Below, piece after piece: positions 43,149 to 50,881 of a stretch of DNA of 64,000 nucleotides. The notes below the pieces were generated by a model. The model saw only the letters and a list, made by a program, of their open reading frames with translations. It had not been told where the DNA came from and did no database searches. The position numbers were made by a program, and so were the translations under genes. Origin of the DNA: Arthrobacter ramosus (GTDB lineage Bacteria > Actinomycetota > Actinomycetes > Actinomycetales > Micrococcaceae); NCBI RefSeq assembly GCF_039535095.1, contig NZ_BAAAWN010000001.1, positions 2,666,001 to 2,730,000 on the forward strand. The letters are read 5' to 3'. Position 1 is the first letter of the stretch, and each line of letters starts with the position of its first letter.

Positions 43149-44129
43149 TTAGCGGCGAAGGCTCTCTGATGGCAGCTCGCCGAACGTGTCAAGGTAGAGG
43201 GCCGAGAAGCGCCCCTGATGGGAGAAACCGCACCGCTCCGCGATCGAAACAATAGTCTCCTGTCCGGGGGCGGCGGCAAGAAGCAGTTCCCGGGCCCGGT
43301 CGAGGCGCACCTTTCTCAACAACTCCGACGGCGTTGCCCCCACCTCGGAGCGAAGAGCAACTTGCAGGGTTCGCACGGACACGCCCAGGTTCTCGGCGAT
43401 GTCCGGAACCGCCAGCTCCTCAGAGGCGTGCCGATCCAGCAGTTCCCGGAACTGTCGTATCAACCGGCTTTCAGAAGCCGGACTGGAGCGGTCAGCGTCC
43501 GTCACAGGATTCATTGCCAGGAGCAGCCGTGAAACCATCGTGTCTGCGAGAAGCTTCTGGACGAAGCCCGGAGCTGTTCTTGGCTCCAGGCTGATCATGT
43601 CGTCGTGGAGTTCGACGACGGACCTCAGGAAGGCCCGCCCCGCGGAACCACTGAGGTCCATGGCATAGCCGAGCTTCACGCTATTCTCCGGGTCGCCGCC
43701 ATAGAGTTGCGCCGCTACAGAAGCAAGGGCGAGGCGGCTCACGTAGACAATCAAATGCGGGGTCCCACGATCCCACGTCATAGTGAACGGGCGGTCGATC
43801 GGCGGAACTGTCGCGGTTTTGGGGCTGGAATCTACGGACGACGAGCCCACGTCCATGTGCGCATGACCCGCGAGGGGAATCTGGATCAGATGGAAGTTCT
43901 CCAGGCCTTCCGGACTGATTCGAACATCCGCGCCATAGTCCAGGAATTCGATGCCAACATCACCCCGGTGCAGCGAGCGCAGCTTCATATCCACGGACGT
44001 CCCACGGGTCTGCGGAACGAGATCGTGGCCGCAGAACAAATCGGCGATTTTCTGATGCGCATCATCGACGTCCGTCGTGGTCACTGTCGGGAGACCCCTG
44101 AGGACATCACGAGGAAGGATCCTCACCAT
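43149..44129 (-). CDS. AraC-family regulator of the indole cluster
   Basis: This 326-aa regulator has an N-terminal AraC-binding-2-type sensor domain (residues about 20-200) as in the activators of aromatic oxygenase operons. The AraC HTH pair follows (LAVPDIAENLGVSVRTLQVA and ETIVSIAERCGFSHQGRFSA). ATG at 44129 has GGAAGGA upstream. It is divergent from the SDR-StyA1-StyA2B operon; acinetobacterial indole-oxidation (iif) clusters also use an AraC-type regulator. Its likely inducer is indole or an oxidation product; its binding site may be the palindrome at 44227. Confidence 0.85.
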   Translation of the reverse strand: MVRILPRDVLRGLPTVTTTDVDDAHQKIADLFCGHDLVPQTRGTSVDMKLRSLHRGDVGIEFLDYGADVRISPEGLENFHLIQIPLAGHAHMDVGSSSVDSSPKTATVPPIDRPFTMTWDRGTPHLIVYVSRLALASVAAQLYGGDPENSVKLGYAMDLSGSAGRAFLRSVVELHDDMISLEPRTAPGFVQKLLADTMVSRLLLAMNPVTDADRSSPASESRLIRQFRELLDRHASEELAVPDIAENLGVSVRTLQVALRSEVGATPSELLRKVRLDRARELLLAAAPGQETIVSIAERCGFSHQGRFSALYLDTFGELPSESLRR

Positions 44130-44226
44130 TGCGCGTTCCTTCCCCGGTTTTCGTTTTTCGGATGAGCCCTGCGCCAAGCGGATAGACCCGTTTTCGACCC
44201 GTGAATAGAGTCACTCTTAGAACAAG

Positions 44227-44242
44227 TATGACGCACGTCATA
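44227..44242. promoter_or_regulatory. Palindromic operator in the divergent AraC/SDR region
   Basis: TATGACG-CA-CGTCATA is a perfect 16-nt palindrome. Its left part fits TRTGACG-N2-CGT, shared by 53825 and 54906 in the other two control regions of the cluster. The stretch 44130-44458 otherwise holds a 28-codon gene at 44283. Confidence 0.6.
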
Positions 44243-44282
44243 AAAACGCAGCAACGAATCCCGACGGGAGGGGTGAGCAGAG

Positions 44283-44369
44283 ATGAAGAACGTCAAGCTG
44301 GTGCATGACCGCCGAATCGAGTGGGAACGGACTCATCCGAACCCCGCGCCCAGGCCAACCGTCAAGTAG
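44283..44369 (+). CDS. 28-aa micropeptide, paralogue of the one at 45260
   Basis: ATG at 44283 follows GGGAGGGG (44266-44273). The peptide is basic and proline-rich, with V7, H8, W14, E15, T17, H18, P19, P21, P23, R24, P25. All these residues recur at the same positions, counted from Met and without gaps, in the peptide encoded at 45260. No family is known to me. It is the first cistron of the indole operon, ahead of the SDR by 89 nt. It could be a small accessory protein or a regulatory leader peptide. Confidence 0.55.
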   Translation: MKNVKLVHDRRIEWERTHPNPAPRPTVK

Positions 44370-44458
44370 GCGGTGAAGCAGCCAGTCCGTCGGCAACGAC
44401 GAGCGTCATGCATACACAAGACTTCCCACCCCATGGATTCACTACGAAAGGTTTGACC

Positions 44459-45253
44459 ATGTCAGCACTCTCGGGCAGGACCGCAATCGTCACAGGCGGC
44501 GTCACCAAGATAGGCCAAGGCGTCGCCATGGCGTTGCGCGATGCCGGTGCCACCGTTGTGGTCGCCGACATCGACGCCGACGGAGGCGCCCAGCTCCACA
44601 CTTTGGGAAGCGGCATCAGCTTTTCACTCACTGACATCACAGACGACGCAGCCATGGCCCGGCTCATGGATGCTACGGCAGCGTCGCACGGAGGCATCGA
44701 CATTCTCGTCAACCTGGCCTGCACCTACAAGGACGACGGTGCGGCATCGGACAGGAACGACTGGCTTCAGGCACTGAACGTCAACGTCGTGAGTGCCGTC
44801 ATGGCAAGCAACGCGGCACGCCCGTACCTGAAGGCATCCCAGCACGGAGCCATCATCAACTTCACCTCGATTTCGAGTTCCGTTGCCCAGACAGGCCGCT
44901 GGCTCTACCCCGCGGGGAAAGCTGCCCTCGTCCAGCTGACCCGGAGCATGGCAGTAGATCTCGCCGACGACGGCATCCGCGTCAATTCGGTCAGCCCTGG
45001 ATGGGTGTGGAGCAACATCATGGACACCCTGTCCGGCGGCGACATTGACAAAACGGACTCGGTGGCAGCACCGTTCCACGCCCTGAAGCGGGTGGGTCGG
45101 CCCGAGGAGATCGGAGCCGTGGTCGCTTTCCTCGCGAGCGACGCGGCCAGCTTCGTGACAGGAGCTGATTGGGCGGTCGACGGCGGCTACTCCGCTTTGG
45201 GACCCGAGCGCGCCGAAGAAGCCATCCCATTACTCGCCGCCGAAAAGAGGTGA
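44459..45253 (+). CDS. SDR, probable indole dihydrodiol / hydroxyindoline dehydrogenase
   Basis: The 264-aa SDR has TGGVTKIGQG at residues 12-21, NLACT in place of NNAG, and catalytic S/Y/K in FTSISSS and YPAGKAAL. GADWAVDGGYSAL is at the C-terminus. ATG at 44459 has AAAGG upstream; earlier in-frame codons lack a site. Its position before a StyA-type indole oxygenase parallels IifB-like SDRs that oxidise indole-2,3-dihydrodiol. A role in taking the StyA product towards dioxindole or isatin is inferred. Confidence 0.78.
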   Translation: MSALSGRTAIVTGGVTKIGQGVAMALRDAGATVVVADIDADGGAQLHTLGSGISFSLTDITDDAAMARLMDATAASHGGIDILVNLACTYKDDGAASDRNDWLQALNVNVVSAVMASNAARPYLKASQHGAIINFTSISSSVAQTGRWLYPAGKAALVQLTRSMAVDLADDGIRVNSVSPGWVWSNIMDTLSGGDIDKTDSVAAPFHALKRVGRPEEIGAVVAFLASDAASFVTGADWAVDGGYSALGPERAEEAIPLLAAEKR

Positions 45254-45259
45254 CGACAC

Positions 45260-45400
45260 ATGAATGACATCAGACCCGTACACATCGGTCTCCCCGGCTG
45301 GGAACAAACCCACCCCGAGCCAACGCCGAGGCCCGGCCAAATATCCTCCCCCATCATTTACGGATGCAGAGACAGCAGAAAGACAAGGTCAACACTATGA
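45260..45400 (+). CDS. 46-aa micropeptide coupled to StyA1
   Basis: ATG at 45260 follows AGAGGTGA. The frame ends in TGA overlapping the StyA1 start codon (ATGA, 45397-45400), which would couple translation. Residues M1, V7, H8, W14, E15, T17-H18-P19, P21 and P23-R24-P25 match the 44283 peptide in an ungapped alignment (12 of 28). The C-terminal 20 residues are unique and basic. No known family. Conservation of two tiny frames at two positions of one operon is strong evidence that they are translated. Confidence 0.6.
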   Translation: MNDIRPVHIGLPGWEQTHPEPTPRPGQISSPIIYGCRDSRKTRSTL

Positions 45401-46641
45401 CACAGCGCCACATCACCATCGTCGGAGCAGGGCAATCGGGCCTGCAACTTGGCATCGGTTTGCTCAAGGCCGGATTTGCGGTGACCACGATCTCCAACCG
45501 CACTGCCGAAGAAATCCATGAGGGCAAAGTCTCCTCCAGCCAGTGCATCTTCCACGATGCCCTGGAGCACGAGAGGGCGCTCGGGTTGGACTTCTGGCCT
45601 GAAGCTCCCACCGTGGATGGAATATCGTTTACGATCCCCCATCCTGAGGTTCCTGGTGAGAAGGCCATCAGCTGGGCATCCCGCCTGGATAACCCGGCCA
45701 AGTCCATTGATCAGCGGGTCAAATTCCCGAGGTTCATGGAAGAGTTTGTGGCGCAGGGAGGCGAGCTCGTGTTCGAGGACGCCGGTGTGGATGAACTAGA
45801 ACGCTACTCGCTTAACTCCGATCTGGTGATTGTGGCCGCCGGCAAGGGAGAAATTGCACAGCTCTTTACCCGCGATGCCCAGCGCAGCGCCTACGACGCA
45901 CCCCAACGCGCTTTGGCGTTGACGTATGTCACGGGAATGGAGCCCAGGGCAGAACACTCGGCTGTTTCCTTCAACCTGATTCCAGGGGTGGGCGAGTATT
46001 TTGCTTTCCCGGCTCTCACCACCACTGGTCCGTGCGAAATTATGGTTTTCGAGGGCATCCCGGGCGGACCTATGGATTGCTGGAAGGGCCTGACGCCCGG
46101 GGAACACCTGGAGACGTCCAAGAACATCCTGAAGCAGTACTTGCCGTGGGAAGCCAGCCGGGCAGCCGACGTCGGGCTGACCGACCCCAGCGGTTTCCTG
46201 CAGGGCCGGTTCGCACCCACTGTCCGCCATCCCATCGCCACGCTTCCGAGCGGCAAGAAGGTCCTGGGTCTCGCCGATGTCGTGGTCCTGAACGACCCCA
46301 TCACCGGCCAGGGCTCCAACAACGCCAGCAAATGTGCGGCGTCCTACTTGCAGAGCATCGCGGCGCACGGCGAAGGTGCCTTCGACGCAGTGTTCATGCA
46401 GGCCACTTTCGAAAAGTATTGGAACTATGCACGGCACGTAGCACAGTGGACGAATGCGCTGCTGGCTCCGCCGCCCCCGCATGTCCTTTCGCTTCTGGGA
46501 GCGGCCGGGCAGTCGGCCGAAATCGCGCACCGCTTCGCCAACGGCTTCAACAACCCGCCGGACTTCCAGGAATGGTTCATGGACCCGGATAAGGCGGCCG
46601 CATACCTTGCAAGCGTGGGCTCCGTCGTACCTGCGACCTGA
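45397..46641 (+). CDS. styA1: Styrene/indole monooxygenase, StyA1-type FAD oxygenase
   Basis: This 414-aa group E flavoprotein monooxygenase has the FAD loop ITIVGAGQSGLQLGIGLLKA at residues 5-24 and, near residue 305, the StyA signature LNDPITGQGSNNASK. It epoxidises styrene or oxidises indole using FADH2 supplied by a reductase, here probably the StyB part of the next protein. In Rhodococcus opacus 1CP a StyA1 with StyA2B forms the known two-protein indole/styrene system. ATG at 45397 overlaps the micropeptide stop, with AAGG 9 nt upstream. No styrene-oxide isomerase or phenylacetaldehyde dehydrogenase is nearby, so indole is the likelier natural substrate. Confidence 0.88.
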   Translation: MTQRHITIVGAGQSGLQLGIGLLKAGFAVTTISNRTAEEIHEGKVSSSQCIFHDALEHERALGLDFWPEAPTVDGISFTIPHPEVPGEKAISWASRLDNPAKSIDQRVKFPRFMEEFVAQGGELVFEDAGVDELERYSLNSDLVIVAAGKGEIAQLFTRDAQRSAYDAPQRALALTYVTGMEPRAEHSAVSFNLIPGVGEYFAFPALTTTGPCEIMVFEGIPGGPMDCWKGLTPGEHLETSKNILKQYLPWEASRAADVGLTDPSGFLQGRFAPTVRHPIATLPSGKKVLGLADVVVLNDPITGQGSNNASKCAASYLQSIAAHGEGAFDAVFMQATFEKYWNYARHVAQWTNALLAPPPPHVLSLLGAAGQSAEIAHRFANGFNNPPDFQEWFMDPDKAAAYLASVGSVVPAT

Positions 46642-46691
46642 TAGTCGCTCCAATTCCCCTGGCAACAATGTTCCTCGAAGGAAAACCAGAC

Positions 46692-48455
46692 ATGCGAAAG
46701 ATCGCAATTATCGGAGCCGGTGAATCCGGCGCCCAACTGGCCTTGGGCCTGCAGCGGGAGGGGTATGAAGTCACGCTGTTCTCGGACCGTTCGGCCGCTC
46801 AAATCCGTACCGGCAAGGTTATGTCCAGCCAATGCATGTTCCCCACCGCCCTGGCCGCCGAGGCGCAGCTGAGTTCGGCCCTGACCAAGCTTTATGACGG
46901 TGAAGCCGTGCCCGGGATCAGCGCTATCCGATTGCGTGTGGAAGGCGAACCCGGCTTCGGCGCCATCGAGTGGGAGGCGCCCCTTGAGGGTACCGCCCAC
47001 TCGGTGGATCAGCGGATCAAGAGTGCGGCCTGGATCGAGGCGTTTGTGGCTGGCGGCGGTGACTTCCGTATAGAGAAAGTCACGCCGCGCATGCTGGAGG
47101 AGCTCGCACAGGACTACGAGTTGGTTATCGTCAGCACCGGAAAGGGAGAGATCGCCCAGATCTTCCCCAAGGACAGGTCCAAGTCCCCGTTCGACCGGCC
47201 GCAAAGAGTCCTCGCCCTGAACTATGTCTCTCTCGATACGGTCTCTCTCGATGCATCCGCCACCGAGCCGGCCGATCAGCCCAGTGATTGTATCCGCATG
47301 TCCGTAGTCCCCGGCGTCGGGGAGTTCTTCACCTTTCCCGGACTCACCGTGTCCGGGCCTTGCCAGATGATGGTCTTTGAAGGCGTCGTGGGCGGCCCGA
47401 TGGATAAGTGGACCGATGTTACAAGTCCGGAGGAACAGCTGAGTCGATCTCTGGAAATCCTGGAAGAGCATTTTCCCCACGAGGCGAAGAACTTTGCCAA
47501 CGCAACGCTCACAGATGAGGGCGCAACACTTCTGGGCCGGATCACGCCGACCGTTCGCTCGGCTGTGGGCGAGCTGGGCAATGGCAACCTTGTCTTCGGC
47601 CTGGGCGACGCCGTCCTGCTCAACGATCCCCTCACCGGTCAAGGGTCCAACAATGCGACGCTGGCCGCCAAGTACTACTTGGATTCCATCGTCCGGCGGG
47701 GGCAGCAGCCTTTCGACAAGCAGTGGATGGAACGCACCTTTGACGAGTTCTGGCGGGGCTGGGGTCAGTGGGCGGTGGCGTGGACGAATGACATGCTCAA
47801 ACCCCGGCGGGAACACCAGCAGGCTGTCCTGGCCGAAGCCGCTGACTACCCGGCGCTGGCCGCAAGCATCGCTGGAGGATTCGATGATCCGCGCACGTTC
47901 TACCCATGGTGGTTCGATCCCGCAGCTGCCGCCGAGTTTGTGCAGGCACGCAAGGACGAAGATTCGTCGGCTTTTGACCTGAGGGATTTCAGGGGTGCCC
48001 TGGGTCAATTCGCCACCGGCGTCACGGTGGTCACCACCCTTGGAGTCGACGGGCGGAAAGTGGGAATGACCGCCAATTCCTTCACGTCCGTTTCGATGGA
48101 ACCTCCGTTGGTGTTGTGGTGCCCCAGCAAGCGGGCTCCGAGCCTGGCGGACTTCGAGGACGCTACGCACTTTGCCATCAACATCCTTGCCAGTGACCAG
48201 CACGTCCTCTCGCGTCAGTTCGCAACGCCGGCTACAGACAAATTCGCCGGCGTGGAAACCACGGAAGGAATTGCCGGAATTCCTTTGCTGGACGGCGCCG
48301 TTGCCACGTTCCAGTGCCGGACCGTCTCACGACACGATGCCGGCGACCATGTTATCTATGTCGGCGAGGTGGAGAAGTACGAGAATGCTGGAGGGGAACC
48401 CCTGCTGTTCCACAGTGGCAAATACCACGCCGCGACCAACCACCCGGACTTCTGA
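46692..48455 (+). CDS. styA2B: Self-sufficient indole/styrene monooxygenase, StyA2B fusion
   Basis: This 587-aa fusion has residues 1 to about 425 as a StyA-type FAD oxygenase (IAIIGAGESGAQLALGLQRE; LNDPLTGQGSNNATLAAKYY). Residues about 430-587 are an HpaC/StyB-type flavin reductase (FRGALGQFATGVTVVTTLGV; GMTANSFTSVSMEPPLVLWC; LFHSGKYH). The fusion makes FADH2 and also has oxygenase activity; known StyA2B proteins supply reduced FAD to StyA1. ATG at 46692 has GAAGGA upstream. It lies 50 nt after StyA1. Confidence 0.9.
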   Translation: MRKIAIIGAGESGAQLALGLQREGYEVTLFSDRSAAQIRTGKVMSSQCMFPTALAAEAQLSSALTKLYDGEAVPGISAIRLRVEGEPGFGAIEWEAPLEGTAHSVDQRIKSAAWIEAFVAGGGDFRIEKVTPRMLEELAQDYELVIVSTGKGEIAQIFPKDRSKSPFDRPQRVLALNYVSLDTVSLDASATEPADQPSDCIRMSVVPGVGEFFTFPGLTVSGPCQMMVFEGVVGGPMDKWTDVTSPEEQLSRSLEILEEHFPHEAKNFANATLTDEGATLLGRITPTVRSAVGELGNGNLVFGLGDAVLLNDPLTGQGSNNATLAAKYYLDSIVRRGQQPFDKQWMERTFDEFWRGWGQWAVAWTNDMLKPRREHQQAVLAEAADYPALAASIAGGFDDPRTFYPWWFDPAAAAEFVQARKDEDSSAFDLRDFRGALGQFATGVTVVTTLGVDGRKVGMTANSFTSVSMEPPLVLWCPSKRAPSLADFEDATHFAINILASDQHVLSRQFATPATDKFAGVETTEGIAGIPLLDGAVATFQCRTVSRHDAGDHVIYVGEVEKYENAGGEPLLFHSGKYHAATNHPDF

Positions 48456-48471
48456 GGTGACGGTGCCCTCC

Positions 48472-50049
48472 ATGACGGACTCGACCGATATTGCCATCAT
48501 TGGTTCGGGGATCAACTCCCTGGTAGCCGCCGCGGAGCTTGCCATGGCAGGGAAGAGCGTCTGCCTCATTGAAAGGGCCGGCAGGCTGGGCGGCTTCATC
48601 CATTCAGGGGAACGGACGCTGCCCGGGTTCATCCACGATTCCTTCTCTTCCTGGCATCCCCTGTTCGTTTCGGGAGGCGCTTACCAGGCTTTAGGGAGCG
48701 AGCTGCATGCGAGGGGATTGGAATATTGCAATTCCGACGGCGCGGTGACGGCCAGCGTGGCAGCGGATCCAAAGACAGGGCAGCACCGCGTGGTGGTGGC
48801 CCATCGCGATCCGGCACTGACTGCATCGGCTTTGCAGGAGAACAAGGACGAAGGCGCCTACCTGGCGATGCTGGAGGACCTCGGCAGCAATGCAGGGACC
48901 ATTTTTGGTGCGTTCGGCGCTGAACTCCGGTCTTTCAGGGAGGTGCTGACGATCGCCGCGGGGGCTTTGAGGCGAGGAAAAGTCAAAGGTACTGAGGCCT
49001 TCGTCCGCGATTCGGTGATGAGCGGCCGAAACTACCTCCGCAGCCGCTTTAACGGATGGCAAACCGATCAGCTGTGGTCCCCTTGGCTCCTCCACGCCGG
49101 CCTCGGCCCCGACCAGGCGACCGGAGGCGTCATGCTTCCGGTCATGGCCTTGAGCATGCACAGCTTTGGCCTTCCGGTGGTGAAAGGCGGCGCCTCGAAC
49201 TTCATCGCTGCTTTTGAGGCCCTCCTGAGGGATAAGGGCGTGCGGATCATGCTGGACACAGAAGCCGAGGAAATCCTGATCGATTCCAAAGGTGCAACGG
49301 GCGTGAAAACCTCCAACGGCGTGGTCAGCGCAAGGACTGTCCTGGCAAATGTGTCACCCCAGGCCTTGTATTCCAAGCTGTTGCGCCAGCCACCAGCCGG
49401 GTTGGCCGAAGCAGCCGCGCGTTATCAGAACGGCCGCGGGGCCATGCAGATCCACCTGGCCTTGGACAAACCGGTCCAATGGCTGGATCCCCGTTTGGAT
49501 TCCGCGCCCCTGGTTCACTTGAGCAACGGTTCGGACAGTACTGGAATTGCTTGCGCCCAAGCCGAGGCGGGGCTGTTGCCTACGGAACCTACCGTCGTCG
49601 TCGGTCAACAATGCGTCCTGGATCCTTCCAGGGCGCCGGCAGGCAAAGCGACGCTGTGGCTGCAGTTGCAGGAAGTGCCGTTCGCGCCGGTGGCGGACGC
49701 CGCAGGGGCGCTCGAAGTGGACGGTGGCTGGTCACCCGAGCTCAAGGAACAGTACATGGAGCGCGTCCTGGCCCGGCTCGAACAGTTCGCACCGGGCACC
49801 AGGGCATCCGTTCTGGCCTGGGACATCCTCGCACCGACCGATCTTGCCAGGGAAAATCCCAATGCCGTCAACGGCGACCCCTACGGCGGATCCGCGGAAC
49901 TCTTCCAGAACCTCCTCTGGCGGCCCTTCCCCCAGGCCGCGAACCACAAAACCCCGATCAAGGGCTTGTGGCATATCGGCGCGTCCACCCACCCCGGCCC
50001 CGGGCTATCCGGCGGATCGGGGCATTTGGTGGCCCAAAAACTGAAATGA
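48472..50049 (+). CDS. Phytoene-desaturase-like FAD-dependent oxidoreductase
   Basis: This 525-aa flavoprotein of the COG1233 type has an N-terminal dinucleotide loop (IAIIGSGINSLVAAAELAMA, residues 7-26), ERAGRLGGF and PVVKGGASNFIAAFEALLRD. The C-terminal LWHIGASTHPGPGLSGGSGH closes the FAD site. ATG at 48472 is reported; GTG at 48463 is in frame and nearer GAGGTGA. In this operon it may dehydrogenate an indoline or 3-hydroxy-oxindole intermediate towards isatin. That role is inferred only from position; carotenoid genes are absent. Confidence 0.75.
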   Translation: MTDSTDIAIIGSGINSLVAAAELAMAGKSVCLIERAGRLGGFIHSGERTLPGFIHDSFSSWHPLFVSGGAYQALGSELHARGLEYCNSDGAVTASVAADPKTGQHRVVVAHRDPALTASALQENKDEGAYLAMLEDLGSNAGTIFGAFGAELRSFREVLTIAAGALRRGKVKGTEAFVRDSVMSGRNYLRSRFNGWQTDQLWSPWLLHAGLGPDQATGGVMLPVMALSMHSFGLPVVKGGASNFIAAFEALLRDKGVRIMLDTEAEEILIDSKGATGVKTSNGVVSARTVLANVSPQALYSKLLRQPPAGLAEAAARYQNGRGAMQIHLALDKPVQWLDPRLDSAPLVHLSNGSDSTGIACAQAEAGLLPTEPTVVVGQQCVLDPSRAPAGKATLWLQLQEVPFAPVADAAGALEVDGGWSPELKEQYMERVLARLEQFAPGTRASVLAWDILAPTDLARENPNAVNGDPYGGSAELFQNLLWRPFPQAANHKTPIKGLWHIGASTHPGPGLSGGSGHLVAQKLK

Positions 50050-50077
50050 ACCCACACATCAACCCGACAGGAGAACA

Positions 50078-50881
50078 ATGTCTGTTCTAAATGAGCTCAC
50101 CGCAGCCTTGTCATCCGGCGCCATCGACGTCGTCGACCTCACCACGCCGCTCAGCGGTGACACCCCCATCCTGAATCTTCCCCAACCACTCGCCAACACG
50201 GTTGGACTCTCGCTGACGCCCGTCAGCAATTTCGACGACGCCGGACCCGCCTGGGCTTGGAACGACGTCACTGTAGGCGAACACGCCGGGACACACCTGG
50301 ACGCTCCCGTCCACTGGATCACAGGCAAGGACGGGAAGTCCGTTGACCAGATCGAGCCGCACCGCCTGGTGGGGCCGGCCGTGGTGATTGACAAGACCGC
50401 CGCAGTAGCCCAGGACCCCGACTTCCTGTTGGAGCCGGAACACTTCGAGCAGTGGCAGCAAGAGCATGGCTCCTTCCCGGAAAACTGCTGGGTGATCTTC
50501 CGCACCGGCTGGTCCGCCCGCGGCGGTAACGCTGCGGATTTCATGAACGCTGACGACGCCGGCCCCCACACTCCCGGGGTCTCCGCGGCTGGTGCCAAAT
50601 GGCTTGCCGGAAACGCCTCCATCAGCGGCTTCGGCGTGGAAACCGTCGGCATCGACGCCGGCCAGGCCGCCACACTCGATCCCATGTTCCCCGTACATTC
50701 ATTCCTCCTCGGCGCTGACAAATATGGTGTGACGTCGCTGCGGAACGTTGATCGACTCCCGGTCACCGGCGCGACGCTGGTGGTTGCGCCCCTGCCCATC
50801 GTTGGCGGGACGGGCAGCCCCAGCCGGGTGTATGCCCTGGTTGACAGCACAGCAGGCACAGCATCGGAGCAGGGCGCGTGA
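50078..50881 (+). CDS. Isatin hydrolase-type cyclase-family metalloenzyme
   Basis: The 267-aa protein has the signature H69-A-G-T-H73-L-D75-A-P-V-H79 of the cyclase/kynurenine formamidase superfamily. The residue spacing is as in structurally known Mn-dependent isatin hydrolase. It would open isatin to isatinate (2-aminophenylglyoxylate). The start has AGGAGAAC. It lies between the oxygenase/oxidase genes and a benzoylformate-decarboxylase-like enzyme, overlapping the latter by GTGA, which makes isatin more plausible than formylkynurenine. Confidence 0.82.
   Translation: MSVLNELTAALSSGAIDVVDLTTPLSGDTPILNLPQPLANTVGLSLTPVSNFDDAGPAWAWNDVTVGEHAGTHLDAPVHWITGKDGKSVDQIEPHRLVGPAVVIDKTAAVAQDPDFLLEPEHFEQWQQEHGSFPENCWVIFRTGWSARGGNAADFMNADDAGPHTPGVSAAGAKWLAGNASISGFGVETVGIDAGQAATLDPMFPVHSFLLGADKYGVTSLRNVDRLPVTGATLVVAPLPIVGGTGSPSRVYALVDSTAGTASEQGA

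Noticed and set aside
46425..48203. 592-codon open frame on the minus strand opposite StyA1/StyA2B
   Set aside because: It is a shadow of high-GC third-position bias; the plus strand encodes clear StyA1 and StyA2B with all motifs.
50078..50881. Kynurenine formamidase assignment for the cyclase-family gene
   Set aside because: The metal motif alone fits both, but no tryptophan dioxygenase or kynureninase is nearby, whereas indole oxygenases and an isatinate-type decarboxylase are.
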